This document shows, in pieces, positions 7,749-16,715 of a stretch of DNA of 64,000 nt. A program made the translations under genes and the position numbers. Location: positions 30,854 through 94,853 of the forward strand of contig JAYWGN010000040.1 in the NCBI GenBank assembly GCA_043778255.1, read 5' to 3'. This stretch comes from JAYWGN01 sp043778255 (GTDB lineage: Bacteria > Bacteroidota > Bacteroidia > Chitinophagales > Chitinophagaceae). The notes beneath the pieces are model-generated. The model worked only from the letters and a program-made list of their open reading frames with translations, had not been told where the DNA came from and ran no database searches. Within the stretch, counting starts at the first letter, position 1, and each line of letters opens with the position of its first letter.

Positions 7749-8087
7749 TTTAATTATTTATTCAAATATAGTAATATTTATTGTATAACAATAAATATTT
7801 GCAGTTTTTCTATAAATAGGCATATAATATCTTTATTTGAATTTGTGTTATTGTTACTTAATAGTGTACTTATATAGTGCAACAGTTGAAGGTGTAACCT
7901 AAGCTTTGTACAAATGCAACTTATAATATAAACACAAAAACTTGAAACAATTGATACTAGTATTATTTGCTACATTGTACAAATACATGTTAGGCTTGTA
8001 AGTACTACAACCAATTACTTATATGTAACTCGTAAGTTTATAAATTGTTAATTATCAATTATTCATTAATACGCTACCTTTGTAACT
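7749..8087. other. 339-bp divergent intergenic region
   Basis: AT-rich gap between the DUF2975 operon and the DUF3347 lipoprotein gene. It holds a copy of the AATTGTTAATTATCAATTATT low-complexity word (8041-8070) and a -7 box TACCTTTG at 8075-8082 right before the ATG at 8088. No open reading frame or clear hairpin was seen in the remainder. Confidence 0.5.
8075..8082 (+). promoter_or_regulatory. Bacteroidota -7 promoter box (TACCTTTG), near-leaderless
   Basis: The sequence TACCTTTG fits the TAnnTTTG consensus exactly and ends only 5 bp before the ATG at 8088. The predicted transcript would therefore have essentially no leader. No clear TTTG -33 element was found at the usual 19-21 bp spacing. 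Confidence 0.5.
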
Positions 8088-8609
8088 ATGAAGTTAATAT
8101 ACATAGCCACCCTAATTATAGTAGTAACTAGCTGTACACATAAAGCAAATACAGCAACCGATACAACAACACTTACAACACCATTAAAAATTGAATATGC
8201 TGTGGCAACCAACAAAGCCGATAGCATAGCCAATGCTTACTTAATGCTTAAAGATGCCTTTGTAAGTGATAGTTTACCCTTGGTTGATGCAGCTAATACC
8301 AACCTAGTAATTACAATTGGTACTACCATAGTTACACAGCAAGTAATGCTACTACAACAAGCTGTACAATTAGCTGCTGCTACCACACTTAAAGATAAAC
8401 GATTTGTATTTAAAGACATGGCAAAGCCTTTGCAGCAAATAATTAGCGGTACTACCACTACCAAATTATATGTGCAACATTGCCCTATGGCATACAACAA
8501 CAAAGGAGCTTATTGGGTAAGTAACGTGGCCGAAATAAAAAACCCATACTACCCAAAACAAATGCTTGACTGTGGCGAGGTAACAGACTCATTAGCTATA
8601 GCTAAGTAA
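8088..8609 (+). CDS. DUF3347-containing lipoprotein
   Basis: A 173-residue lipoprotein: signal sequence with lipobox ending VTSC (Cys16), a linker, then a DUF3347 domain. The domain shows the helical NAYLMLKDAFVSD start, the motif YVQHCPMAYNNKGAYW and the closing NPYYPKQMLDCGEV, which are characteristic. DUF3347 occurs alone or at the end of heavy-metal efflux fusion proteins, and the Cys/His/Met residues suggest metal binding. The gene lies 42 bp before a TonB-dependent receptor and may share its transcript. Confidence 0.82.
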   Translation: MKLIYIATLIIVVTSCTHKANTATDTTTLTTPLKIEYAVATNKADSIANAYLMLKDAFVSDSLPLVDAANTNLVITIGTTIVTQQVMLLQQAVQLAAATTLKDKRFVFKDMAKPLQQIISGTTTTKLYVQHCPMAYNNKGAYWVSNVAEIKNPYYPKQMLDCGEVTDSLAIAK

Positions 8610-8651
8610 TATTATTTACACTTTGTGTAAAAAAAATAAGTAACCTAAAAC

Positions 8652-11015
8652 ATGAAATTTTTAAAATACTTTTTGCTACTCACTACATGTATTTTTTTGC
8701 GAAGCAATATAAATGCCCAAAAAAAATATACCATAAGTGGCTATGTAAAAGATAGTGCCAGTAACGAAACCCTAATTAGTGCAAACCTTACAGTGAGGGG
8801 TTTGCCTAAAGGAGTTACTACTAATGCTTATGGGTTTTTTTCGCTTACATTAGCCGAGGGTGAGCAAATTATAACCATAAGTTTTACAGGCTACAAAACC
8901 AAATTACTTGCCGTTGACCTTACTCAAAATGTAGATTTAACTATTGCTTTGGTACAAAAAAAATCGACAAATGAAGCCATTACAGTAGTGAGCAAAAGGC
9001 GTGATGCTAATGTAAAAACTGCCCAAATGGGCAAAATAGAACTAAGTACCGAAAAAATTAAATTGCTACCAAGCCTACTTGGTGAGGTTGATATATTGCG
9101 AACTATTCAACTACTGCCCGGAGTTCGTAATAGTGGCGAGGGCAATTCGGGCTTTTATGTACGTGGTGGTGGGCCTGACCAAAACCTAATTATACTGGAC
9201 GATGCTGTGGTGTACAACAGTGGGCACTTGTTCGGCTTTTTTTCAATATTTAATGCCGATGCTATTAAAAATACCGTGCTTATAAAAGGTGGTATGCCAG
9301 CACAATACGGTGGTAGGCTAAGTAGCGTATTGGATATAAGTATGAAAGATGGTAACAGTAAAAAATTTGAAGTAGAGGGTGGTATAGGTGCTATTGCAAG
9401 CCGCCTTTCTATACAAGGGCCGTTGGTAAAAGAGAAGGCCTCATTTATAATATCGGCAAGGCGAACTTATATAGATGCTTTGGCAAAAGCATTTGTAAAA
9501 CCAAGCTCCGCTTTTTTTGGTTCGGGGTATTATTTTTACGATGTAAATGCCAAAATGAATTATAAAATAAGTAATAAAGATAAAATATTTATAAGTGGTT
9601 ATTTTGGCGAAGACAAATTCAAATTTAGCAATGCCAAACAATCATTTAAAGCCAATATACCTTGGGGTAACAGCACCGCTACATTTAGGTGGAACCATGT
9701 ATATAACTCCAAATTGTTTTCCAATACATCATTAGTGTACAACGATTATAATTTTACTTTTGGTGCTTCGCAAAATGATTTTAAAATAAAACTAGCCTCC
9801 GGTATTAGAGATTTGAATGCCAAAATAGACTTTGATTATTACCCAATAACCAACCACAAAGTAAAGTATGGTGCTGCTTATACCTACCATAGGTTTAAGC
9901 CAAGTATAGTAAATGGCGAACAAGGAGGTACTACATTTAACCCCAATAATTCCAGTATTAAGTACGGCCACGAAGCTGCATTGTACATACAAGATGAGTG
10001 GGAAGTAAACGATAAGTTAGGTATAAATGCAGGGTTGCGGTACAGCTTATTTCAACAAACTGGCCCCTACAAATTATATAAAACCGATGTAAATGGCAAC
10101 CGAATAGATAGCACAGTATTTGGCAATTTGCAAAAGGTGAAAAATTATGGTGGGCTAGAACCTCGGCTCACAGCACGGTATGCACTTAATGAGGAAACAT
10201 CACTTAAGGCATCGGTAACCCGAAATTTGCAATATGTACACTTAGTAAGTAATGCAGGCACTACCTTACCTACCGACCTTTGGGTGCCTAGTACCTACTT
10301 AGTAGAGCCTCAAAAAAGTTGGTTGTATGCAGCAGGCTTATTTAAAAATTTTAAGGACAATACCTACGAAACTTCGGTAGAGCTATACTATAAAAATATG
10401 CAAAACCAAATAGAGTATAAAGAAGGCTATACACCAGGCATTGGCGATGTAGAAAACGAATTTGTATTTGGTAAAGGGTGGAGTTATGGTAGCGAATTTT
10501 TTGTAAATAAAGTACGTGGCCGATTAACCGGTTGGGTGGGCTATACTTTAAGTTACACCTTTCGTAAGTTTGATGCTTTAAATGCTGGTAAAAAGTTTTT
10601 TGCAAAGTATGATCGTCGCCACGACCTCAGTGTAGTAGCCACTTATGAGCTTAACAAAAAATGGAAACTCAGCGGTGTATTTGTATATGGCACAGGTAAT
10701 GCCACTACTGTACCCAAAAGTTTTTATATAATTAACGGGGTACTTACACAGGAGTATAGTGATCTTAATAGCTACCGATTACAGGCTTACCACCGTATGG
10801 ATTTGTCGGCTAATTATACGCCAAAACCTAAAAAAGAACGAAAAATAAAAACCAATTGGGCATTTGGTATATACAATGTATACAGCCGTGCCAACCCTTA
10901 CTTTATATACTTTGACCAAACAGGAAGCCCATACAATGGTACTTTGCAAGTACAAGGCAAAAAAGTTTCATTGTTTCCCATTATACCAAGTGTTACCTTA
11001 AACTTTAAGTTTTAA
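8652..11015 (+). CDS. TonB-dependent outer membrane receptor with CarboxypepD_reg-like domain
   Basis: A 787-residue receptor. After a signal peptide (cleaved near NINAQ, about 23) comes a carboxypeptidase-regulatory-like beta domain (about 26-110, ISGYVKDSASNETL to GYKTK), then the plug (about 140-235, with LLPGVRNSGEGNSGFYVRGG) and a beta-barrel to the C-terminal SVTLNFKF. It imports an unknown ligand using TonB energy. There is no SusD partner next to it; the neighbour upstream is the DUF3347 lipoprotein, so a metal-related substrate is possible but unproven. Confidence 0.9.
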   Translation: MKFLKYFLLLTTCIFLRSNINAQKKYTISGYVKDSASNETLISANLTVRGLPKGVTTNAYGFFSLTLAEGEQIITISFTGYKTKLLAVDLTQNVDLTIALVQKKSTNEAITVVSKRRDANVKTAQMGKIELSTEKIKLLPSLLGEVDILRTIQLLPGVRNSGEGNSGFYVRGGGPDQNLIILDDAVVYNSGHLFGFFSIFNADAIKNTVLIKGGMPAQYGGRLSSVLDISMKDGNSKKFEVEGGIGAIASRLSIQGPLVKEKASFIISARRTYIDALAKAFVKPSSAFFGSGYYFYDVNAKMNYKISNKDKIFISGYFGEDKFKFSNAKQSFKANIPWGNSTATFRWNHVYNSKLFSNTSLVYNDYNFTFGASQNDFKIKLASGIRDLNAKIDFDYYPITNHKVKYGAAYTYHRFKPSIVNGEQGGTTFNPNNSSIKYGHEAALYIQDEWEVNDKLGINAGLRYSLFQQTGPYKLYKTDVNGNRIDSTVFGNLQKVKNYGGLEPRLTARYALNEETSLKASVTRNLQYVHLVSNAGTTLPTDLWVPSTYLVEPQKSWLYAAGLFKNFKDNTYETSVELYYKNMQNQIEYKEGYTPGIGDVENEFVFGKGWSYGSEFFVNKVRGRLTGWVGYTLSYTFRKFDALNAGKKFFAKYDRRHDLSVVATYELNKKWKLSGVFVYGTGNATTVPKSFYIINGVLTQEYSDLNSYRLQAYHRMDLSANYTPKPKKERKIKTNWAFGIYNVYSRANPYFIYFDQTGSPYNGTLQVQGKKVSLFPIIPSVTLNFKF

Positions 11016-11053
11016 GAAATCTATAATAAAATATTTGTGTTAAAATGTTTGTA

Positions 11054-11278
11054 TCACAAAGTATCATATTTTTTATTCCATGCTTGATTTCGTAATGTAG
11101 TTGCTTCAATATTATAATTCTTCCAAATACCTGAAGAAAGTGTAAAATCAGTTTGCTTTTTCTTATTTACAACTGTTTTGTTTTTAAATTGTGCTTCAAT
11201 ATTCCACGACTTTAATAGACTAAGTAAAGTTTTTATTTTAGTTTCGTCCAAATCTGTTTTTAATATAAGCTGTTGCAT
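11054..11278 (-). CDS. Orphan antitoxin-like small protein
   Basis: A 74-residue protein. The C-terminal pattern GIWKNYNIEATTLRNQAWNKK resembles antitoxins that precede PIN toxins in Bacteroidota (typically GxWKDRxIxxxxLRxxAW). No toxin gene follows: downstream is only 38 bp and then the 3' end of the TonB receptor on the other strand. It may be the survivor of a lost toxin-antitoxin pair. Family recall is from memory, so confidence is moderate. Confidence 0.6.
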   Translation of the reverse strand: MQQLILKTDLDETKIKTLLSLLKSWNIEAQFKNKTVVNKKKQTDFTLSSGIWKNYNIEATTLRNQAWNKKYDTL

Positions 11279-11465
11279 TTTTATTTTTTTATTTTTAATA
11301 ATATCCAGGTATTCATTTTAAAAAAAAATATAAAAGATTCTTTTCTTAACAAAAGTTAATTAAATACTAGTAAAAAAAGTTAGTTGATTAAAAAAGTTTA
11401 ATGAACTATTAATGTACTACGCTTTTGTATTTATTCCATAAACCAAACATTAAAACAACATAAAT

Positions 11466-11738
11466 ATGAAAAAAATTATAGTAATACTTACTTCAATATT
11501 TTTAATTTTAATACTAGTTCTAAATTTCAATTTATTTATAAAGAGCCAACAGTGGAAATATAGCAAAGGTGGTTATATTGGAGATTTTATTTCGTTTGAT
11601 CATATTACTTACAATTTAGTTGGTCAACATATTTATAAAAATAATAAACTTGTAGGTAAAGTAATAATATGTTTAGGTACAACATTGTTAATTAGAGAGT
11701 TTGAAACAAGTACAATTGGTTATTATTCAAAAAAATGA
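11466..11738 (+). CDS. Hypothetical protein with N-terminal membrane anchor
   Basis: A 90-residue protein I do not recognise. It begins with a hydrophobic segment (about residues 4-25), followed by a basic, Tyr- and Gly-rich tail that includes YSKGGYIGDFISFDHITYN. It stands alone, 187 bp from the antitoxin-like gene and 333 bp before the DUF4394 gene. Codon use is like its neighbours, supporting real coding, but nothing indicates a function. Confidence 0.5.
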   Translation: MKKIIVILTSIFLILILVLNFNLFIKSQQWKYSKGGYIGDFISFDHITYNLVGQHIYKNNKLVGKVIICLGTTLLIREFETSTIGYYSKK

Positions 11739-12071
11739 GGTTTGTAGCTTACTTTAACATTACCCTTCCCACAAAAAAAAAGAATTTCACAAAACTTTGT
11801 TAACAATCACTTGATTTTCTTTGTTTTTACGCCCAAAGGGTTAATCCCAACATTTTAATTTAAAATATAAGCAGCGTTTTATCATTGCTATTTGTCTATA
11901 TATTATTATAAGTTTTTAAGCAAGTATAGCATAGTTGATTTTTATCCCCCGATGTTTTAACATTGGGGTTTTTTATTTCAATTTCTACAGTATTGAATGG
12001 GCATTTTATTTTTTTGAAAAACTTTTTTTTATACAATTTCGTAAGTGCTACCATAACATAAATAAATTATT
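11739..12071. other. 333-bp gap with a terminator-like hairpin
   Basis: No gene seen. The clearest element is a hairpin at 11945-11966 (CCCCGATG pairing with CATTGGGG, one G-T pair) followed by a T-rich run on the plus strand. It lies about 100 bp before the DUF4394 gene, so it could end the preceding transcript, act as an attenuator in the leader of the next, or end a small RNA. Confidence 0.45.
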
Positions 12072-13595
12072 ATGAACACAAAATTATTGAATGTAGCAGC
12101 TTTTTTATTATTGGCTACAATGCTAGTAACAGCATCATGTAAGCGACACAAGGAAGATCCAGCTCCAAAAGAAACTACCGTAGCAGGACCAAACCTTAAC
12201 TTGTTTGGCATTACCAAAACTAACGAATTGGTAGCGTTTAATGCAAGTACACCAGGTACAAGTACTAAAAATGCAATAACTGGTTTAGTAGCCGGCGAAA
12301 CTTTACTAAGTATCGATTTTAGACCATCAACTGGCGAATTGTATGCATTGTCAAGTGCAAGTAAACTGTACATTGTTAATACTACAACTTATGCAGCTCG
12401 TGTTGTAGGTACTGCTGCATTTGCACCAGCCATAAGTGGTACTGTAGTATCCATTGACTTTAACCCAACAGTTGACCGTTTAAGGTTGGTATCTAACAAC
12501 GGACAAAATTTGAGATTAAACCCCGAAACAGGAGCTGTAGCAGCAACTGATATTCCAATTAATGGTGGTAGCTCTCCTGCCATAAGTGGTTTGGCTTATA
12601 GCAATAGCAAAGCAGGTGCTGCAACTACAGTATTTTATGCAATAGATCAAACTACCGCAAAGTTGTATGAGGTTAATCCGCCAAATAATGGTGTGTTGGT
12701 TGAAAAAGGAAACCTTGGTATTACCTTTACAGGGCAAGCAGCATTTGATATAAGTGGAGATAATACGGCTGCTTTAATAGCCGCCAAAGTTAATGGTGTA
12801 AACACACTTTATTTGCTAGATGTAGCAACTGCAGTAGCCACCAAAATAGCCACTACTAAAGAAGAATTAATTGACATAGCAATACCTACCGAAGCCGTAG
12901 CTTATAGTGTTGATGCTGCTAACAACTTATTAATATACAACCCCGAAGCTACTACACCAAGTGTTACAAGTAAGGCTATTACAGGGTTACAGCCTGCCGA
13001 AACAATACAAGGCATTGACTTTAGGCCACTTAACGGACAGCTATATGCCTTAGGCAGTACAAGTAGAGTATATACTATAAATGCAACAAGTGGTGCAGCC
13101 GTACAAGTAGGTACAGGCACATTTTCAACTATGCTTAATGGTACCGATTTTGGTTTCGATTTTAACCCAACAGTTGATAGAATAAGAGTAGTAAGTAACT
13201 TAGGGCAAAGTATGGTACTTAACCCAATGGATGGTACAGTTGCCTCAGTATCGCCAATGATAAACCCTGGTTTGCCAATGGTAAGTAGTGCTGCTTATGC
13301 TAACAACTTTGCAGGGGCTACCACTACCGTCTTTTATGTACTCGATCATAATACCGATAGGCTTTATACCCAATCACCTGCTACAAGTACCATTACCGAT
13401 ATTGGGCCATTAGGCATTAATATTGATGGTAGCAATGGTTTCGATATAGGGTCAACCACAGGCAAAGCTTATTTGGTAGCCACTGTAGGTGGTGCCAACA
13501 GAATATATAGTGTTAATTTAACTAGTGGTGCCACCACATCAATGGGTACATTAACTACCGCTGTAAAAGGTTTTACGGTAGGTACTGGTTTTTAA
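12072..13595 (+). CDS. DUF4394 lipoprotein with two tandem domains
   Basis: A 507-residue lipoprotein (lipobox ending TASC, Cys23). It holds two DUF4394 domains, about residues 40-270 and 275-507. Each has the same series of motifs: GLxxxETL followed by IDFRP, ALGSTSRVY or ALSSASKLY, DFNPTVDRxRxVS, and a YAxxxAGAxTTVFY block. The DUF4394 repeat is thought to form a propeller-like beta structure; the function is unknown. The gene is followed by a good terminator at 13633-13664. Confidence 0.85.
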   Translation: MNTKLLNVAAFLLLATMLVTASCKRHKEDPAPKETTVAGPNLNLFGITKTNELVAFNASTPGTSTKNAITGLVAGETLLSIDFRPSTGELYALSSASKLYIVNTTTYAARVVGTAAFAPAISGTVVSIDFNPTVDRLRLVSNNGQNLRLNPETGAVAATDIPINGGSSPAISGLAYSNSKAGAATTVFYAIDQTTAKLYEVNPPNNGVLVEKGNLGITFTGQAAFDISGDNTAALIAAKVNGVNTLYLLDVATAVATKIATTKEELIDIAIPTEAVAYSVDAANNLLIYNPEATTPSVTSKAITGLQPAETIQGIDFRPLNGQLYALGSTSRVYTINATSGAAVQVGTGTFSTMLNGTDFGFDFNPTVDRIRVVSNLGQSMVLNPMDGTVASVSPMINPGLPMVSSAAYANNFAGATTTVFYVLDHNTDRLYTQSPATSTITDIGPLGINIDGSNGFDIGSTTGKAYLVATVGGANRIYSVNLTSGATTSMGTLTTAVKGFTVGTGF

Positions 13596-13632
13596 TAATA
13601 TTACATTATAAGTACTAATCCAATTGAACATC

Positions 13633-13664
13633 AAATCCCCTCTAGGCTTGTCTTTAGGGGATTT
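13633..13664. terminator. Rho-independent terminator after the DUF4394 gene
   Basis: AAATCCCCT (13633-13641) pairs with AGGGGATTT (13656-13664), followed by a T-rich run. It sits between the convergent DUF4394 and trpS genes and may serve both strands. Confidence 0.75.
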
Positions 13665-13698
13665 TTATTGGGGTTAAATAATTTATAAATAAAACTAA

Positions 13699-14706
13699 TT
13701 AATACCCCACACCAACAGCATCTCTTACAATTTTAATAGTAGCTATTGCACTTTCCCTTGCTTTATGTTTGCCTTGTTGCATTATAGAATTTATAGCAGC
13801 AGTATTACTTAACAAATCATCTGCTTTTTCTCGTATAGGTTGTATAAAATTTGCCAAATCCTCTGCCAATTGTTTTTTAAAATCGCCATACCTAATTATA
13901 CAATTACCTGTACTGCTATTGTTATAATCATCGGTATATTTTTGTACTACATCGGGTTGGCTACACAATTGGATTAGTGTAAATAGGTTTTCAATGTAAG
14001 CAGGTTGTACAGCATTAGGTTCGGCTGGTCCTTGGTCTGTTTTGGCTTTCATTATTTTTTTACGTATTTCAGCATCACTATCTGCTAAGTAAATAGTGTT
14101 CATTTGGTTTTCGCTTTTACTCATTTTACCTTCGCCATCAAGGCTCAATATTTTGGTTAATGCACCACCATAGTTAAATGCTGCAGGTTCGGGCAGTAGG
14201 TTGCCATACCTATAATTAAAGCGTTGTACAAAAGTTCGAGCCATTTCCAAATGCTGCTCCTGATCCTTACCTACAGGCACTTTGGTAGCACGGTGTATTA
14301 CTATATCGGCAGCTTGTAGTACAGGGTAAGTAAGTAGCCCAGCATTTATATTGTCGGGTTGTAGGCGTACTTTATCTTTAAATGTAGTTGTTTTTTCCAA
14401 CTCACCTTTGTAAGCCAACATATTAAAGTATAGGTACAGTTCAGCTATTTCTGGCACATCGCTTTGTACATAAAGGGTAATTTTTTTGGGGTCGAGGCCA
14501 CAGGCTATGTTTTCGGCTATTACACGGTGTACACTATCTTTAAGGGTTTTGGTATCGGGGTGTGTGGTAAGGCTATGCCAATCGGCCACAAAAAAATAAC
14601 AATCAAAATCATCTTGCATTTTTACATAATTACGCATAGCACCAAAGTAATTGCCAAGGTGCAAATATCCTGTGGGTCTAATACCACTCACTACTTTTTC
14701 TTTCAT
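13699..14706 (-). CDS. trpS: Tryptophanyl-tRNA synthetase
   Basis: Charges tRNA-Trp. The 335-residue protein has the class I signatures in their usual places: GYLHLGNYFGA near the N-terminus (HIGH-type) and GKMSKSEN around residue 192, plus AGLLTYPVLQAADI and the conserved PVGKDQEQHLE. Length matches the bacterial family. A -7 box TAACTTTG lies on the minus strand at 14721-14714, just 7 bp before the ATG. Confidence 0.96.
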   Translation of the reverse strand: MKEKVVSGIRPTGYLHLGNYFGAMRNYVKMQDDFDCYFFVADWHSLTTHPDTKTLKDSVHRVIAENIACGLDPKKITLYVQSDVPEIAELYLYFNMLAYKGELEKTTTFKDKVRLQPDNINAGLLTYPVLQAADIVIHRATKVPVGKDQEQHLEMARTFVQRFNYRYGNLLPEPAAFNYGGALTKILSLDGEGKMSKSENQMNTIYLADSDAEIRKKIMKAKTDQGPAEPNAVQPAYIENLFTLIQLCSQPDVVQKYTDDYNNSSTGNCIIRYGDFKKQLAEDLANFIQPIREKADDLLSNTAAINSIMQQGKHKARESAIATIKIVRDAVGVGY

Positions 14707-14713
14707 AATGCTA

Positions 14714-14721
14714 CAAAGTTA
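14714..14721 (-). promoter_or_regulatory. -7 promoter box of trpS (TAACTTTG)
   Basis: On the minus strand this matches TAnnTTTG exactly and lies 7 bp before the trpS ATG, predicting a nearly leaderless mRNA. Confidence 0.5.
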
Positions 14722-14778
14722 ATAGGATAAATCAATTTATAAATAATAATGAATAATTAAAAACTAGAACAAAATAAT

Positions 14779-14871
14779 TTACCAAATTATTAAAATGTAG
14801 GTAAGGCTTCGCCAAAAATTATTTGCAGTAGTCGTTTGTTGTTGGTTACTATTTCGGCGGTAGCCGAGAGG
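14779..14871. repeat. 93-bp direct repeat, copy 1
   Basis: Nearly identical to 16623-16715 (I count two mismatches). On the minus strand it carries an open frame LSATAEIVTNNKRLLQIIF followed by GEALPTF and a stop, conserved in both copies. It looks like the duplicated end of a coding sequence that I cannot identify. It lies just after the 3' end of the 14886-15662 gene. Confidence 0.8.
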
Positions 14872-14885
14872 TGAAATTGGTCATT

Positions 14886-15662
14886 TTAATTATTTATAAT
14901 AGTAGCTGTACACACTAACTTAAATTGATTATTGCTCCATTTAATAGGGTTAAAGTTTGCCCAACCTATATAACTGTAAAGTGATTTTTTTTGTAAAAAA
15001 GCTATTGAAGGCATTTTATATTCTTCCACATAATTTTTTTTATTATACTTTGTAGTTATTGGATTATCGTAAAAGTTAGTTGGCATTGTTTGCAACCCAA
15101 TATATATTATTTGGTTACTTACCATAATATTTTCTATGGAAATATCAACGTTAAACCAAGTTTTGTTTTCTGCTCCACTTACCACATAATCTTGTAATAA
15201 GCTTTGCCCAGGGCAATTGCAGCTAGTATCGTGGCTTAGCAGTAGCACTTTAAATGGGGCAGCCACATTTTCATTTTTACCTTGTTTTAAGTAGTAGTTT
15301 ATAGCTTTAATTGTACTAACGTCAACATTTGACAAATCAACTTTTGTAACCCAAGCCATATCGGGTAATAAATGGTGGGTACTATTTACTATGCCTAGTT
15401 TATATCCATAATTTTTAGCTTTTAACTTTTTGATATTAGCCAATATAGTAATTGATTGTTGGGTATATACATTGTTTTTTAAAGTTATAAATAGTGTATC
15501 AAAAACTTTACTTATTGTTTTTACATACATTTTGTAACCAATACATGTAACACGTAGGTTATTCAATGTAACGCCATTATATATAAAAATACCATCGTTA
15601 TTGGTAACGCCACGTATTGTATCGTTGGTAATTACAGTGGCAGTAGCAACTGCATTACCCAA
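14886..15662 (-). CDS. CarboxypepD_reg-like domain protein with unclear 5' end
   Basis: The N-terminal 60 residues (from DTLGNAVATATVI through GVTNNDGIF to TCIGYK) form a carboxypeptidase-regulatory-like beta domain of the sort found at the front of TonB receptors; the remaining 190 residues are unfamiliar. The frame stays open upstream to 15753, encoding a signal-peptide-like stretch (TFLTLFIFNSLISQPIT), but it contains no ATG, GTG or TTG start. The TTG at 15662 would lose the signal. The gene therefore probably has a damaged 5' end. It lies between the two 93-bp repeats. Confidence 0.6.
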   Translation of the reverse strand: MGNAVATATVITNDTIRGVTNNDGIFIYNGVTLNNLRVTCIGYKMYVKTISKVFDTLFITLKNNVYTQQSITILANIKKLKAKNYGYKLGIVNSTHHLLPDMAWVTKVDLSNVDVSTIKAINYYLKQGKNENVAAPFKVLLLSHDTSCNCPGQSLLQDYVVSGAENKTWFNVDISIENIMVSNQIIYIGLQTMPTNFYDNPITTKYNKKNYVEEYKMPSIAFLQKKSLYSYIGWANFNPIKWSNNQFKLVCTATIINN

Positions 15663-15807
15663 GGTATCTGCTACTTTTATAATGGTAATAGGTTGGCTTA
15701 TGAGGCTATTAAAAATGAAAAGGGTTAAGAATGTCGCACTTGAGAATTGAACTTAGGATTTGATAATTTATGTTCTGTGTATGTAATATTTTTTAAATTA
15801 GTAAATT

Positions 15808-16204
15808 TTAAATAAATATTTTTAGTGTTGGTGTATATAGATTTATATTACTGTCATTGCTGATAAATGCCATATTTTCTGCAATTGCAGTAGCAACTAG
15901 TAACCTATCAAATGGGTCTTTGTGTTCTTTTTTGAATTATTAGTTTTTCATATGCTAACAGGTGTATTGCCTTGGTAGGCAATATATTAAACCCTGAATC
16001 TATAATTGTCTTTTCTAATTCTATACTATTAAGAGGTATTTCTAGTTTACCAATTGTTTTTTTTATAGCTATTTCAAATAAGCTTACTATACTTACATAA
16101 CATTTGTTATCATAGTTTTTTATTACATTTTTTACTCTTAATGTTAGTTTTTCTTCATTTCCTAAAATCCAAAGTATAATATGTGTGTCTAATAAATACT
16201 GCAT
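15808..16204 (-). pseudogene. VapC-type PIN toxin broken by a one-base frameshift
   Basis: The first 98 codons (16204 to 15908) encode a VapC-like PIN domain (LLDTHIILWIL, then SIVSLFEIAIKK), then run into an early TGA. In the next frame the sequence continues HKDPFDRLLVATAIAE, AFISNDSNI and ends at 15808, exactly what a full VapC should contain. An extra base in a run of six T on the plus strand (15928-15933) explains the shift. The truncated product lacks the catalytic Asp of HxDPFDR, so the toxin should be inactive unless the run slips during expression or is a sequencing error. Confidence 0.85.
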
Positions 16205-16413
16205 TACATATATTCTTTTAACTCGTCTAGCGGTGTATCAAAATCAGGAGCCATTTTAATTTTACCTTTAATCGTTCCAAATAATCTTTCCTCCTTTATA
16301 TCTTCTATCAATTCTTCCATAATGGTTACTACTACTTTTGCTTTATTTAAGGTAGGTAGCTCATCAAATATAATAACACCGTTGTTGTATGTGCCTGTTA
16401 TAGCTTCTAACAT
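16204..16413 (-). CDS. VapB-like antitoxin (DUF2281-type)
   Basis: A 69-residue protein with an N-terminal beta-strand segment (AITGTYNNGVIIFDELP) and the C-terminal toxin-binding pattern FGTIKGKIKMAPDFDTPLDE followed by LKEYM, typical of antitoxins in front of VapC genes in Bacteroidota. Its stop and the VapC start share one base (16204), so they are coupled. It is intact although its toxin is frameshifted, which fits decay that removes the toxin first. Confidence 0.82.
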   Translation of the reverse strand: MLEAITGTYNNGVIIFDELPTLNKAKVVVTIMEELIEDIKEERLFGTIKGKIKMAPDFDTPLDELKEYM

Positions 16414-16622
16414 TGTATAAGTTTAACACAAATATACGTTTTTAACTTTGGGTGCAAAATAGGGCTACATTTTATTTAAGTTTCTAATGGGTTCATATTG
16501 TAACCCTTTTGAAAACAAATTATAGTAAAAAATCACTCTTTCCCAAAATAAATACCTTAATTTCTAATGCCCTGATTATTATAAAAGCAAACAAAATTTA
16601 CTAAATACTAATTATGTGATAG

Positions 16623-16715
16623 TTACCAAATTATTAAAATGTAGGTAAGGCTTCGTCAAAAATTATTTGAAGTAGTCGTTTGTTGTTGGTTACTATTTCG
16701 GCGGTAGCCGAGAGG
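16623..16715. repeat. 93-bp direct repeat, copy 2
   Basis: Second copy of 14779-14871 in the same orientation. Here the minus-strand frame reads LLQIIFDEALPTF at the end (Gly to Asp). The 456-residue gene at 16693-18063 runs into this copy and takes its last residues (SRLPPK) from it in another frame, so its natural C-terminus may have been replaced. Confidence 0.8.
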
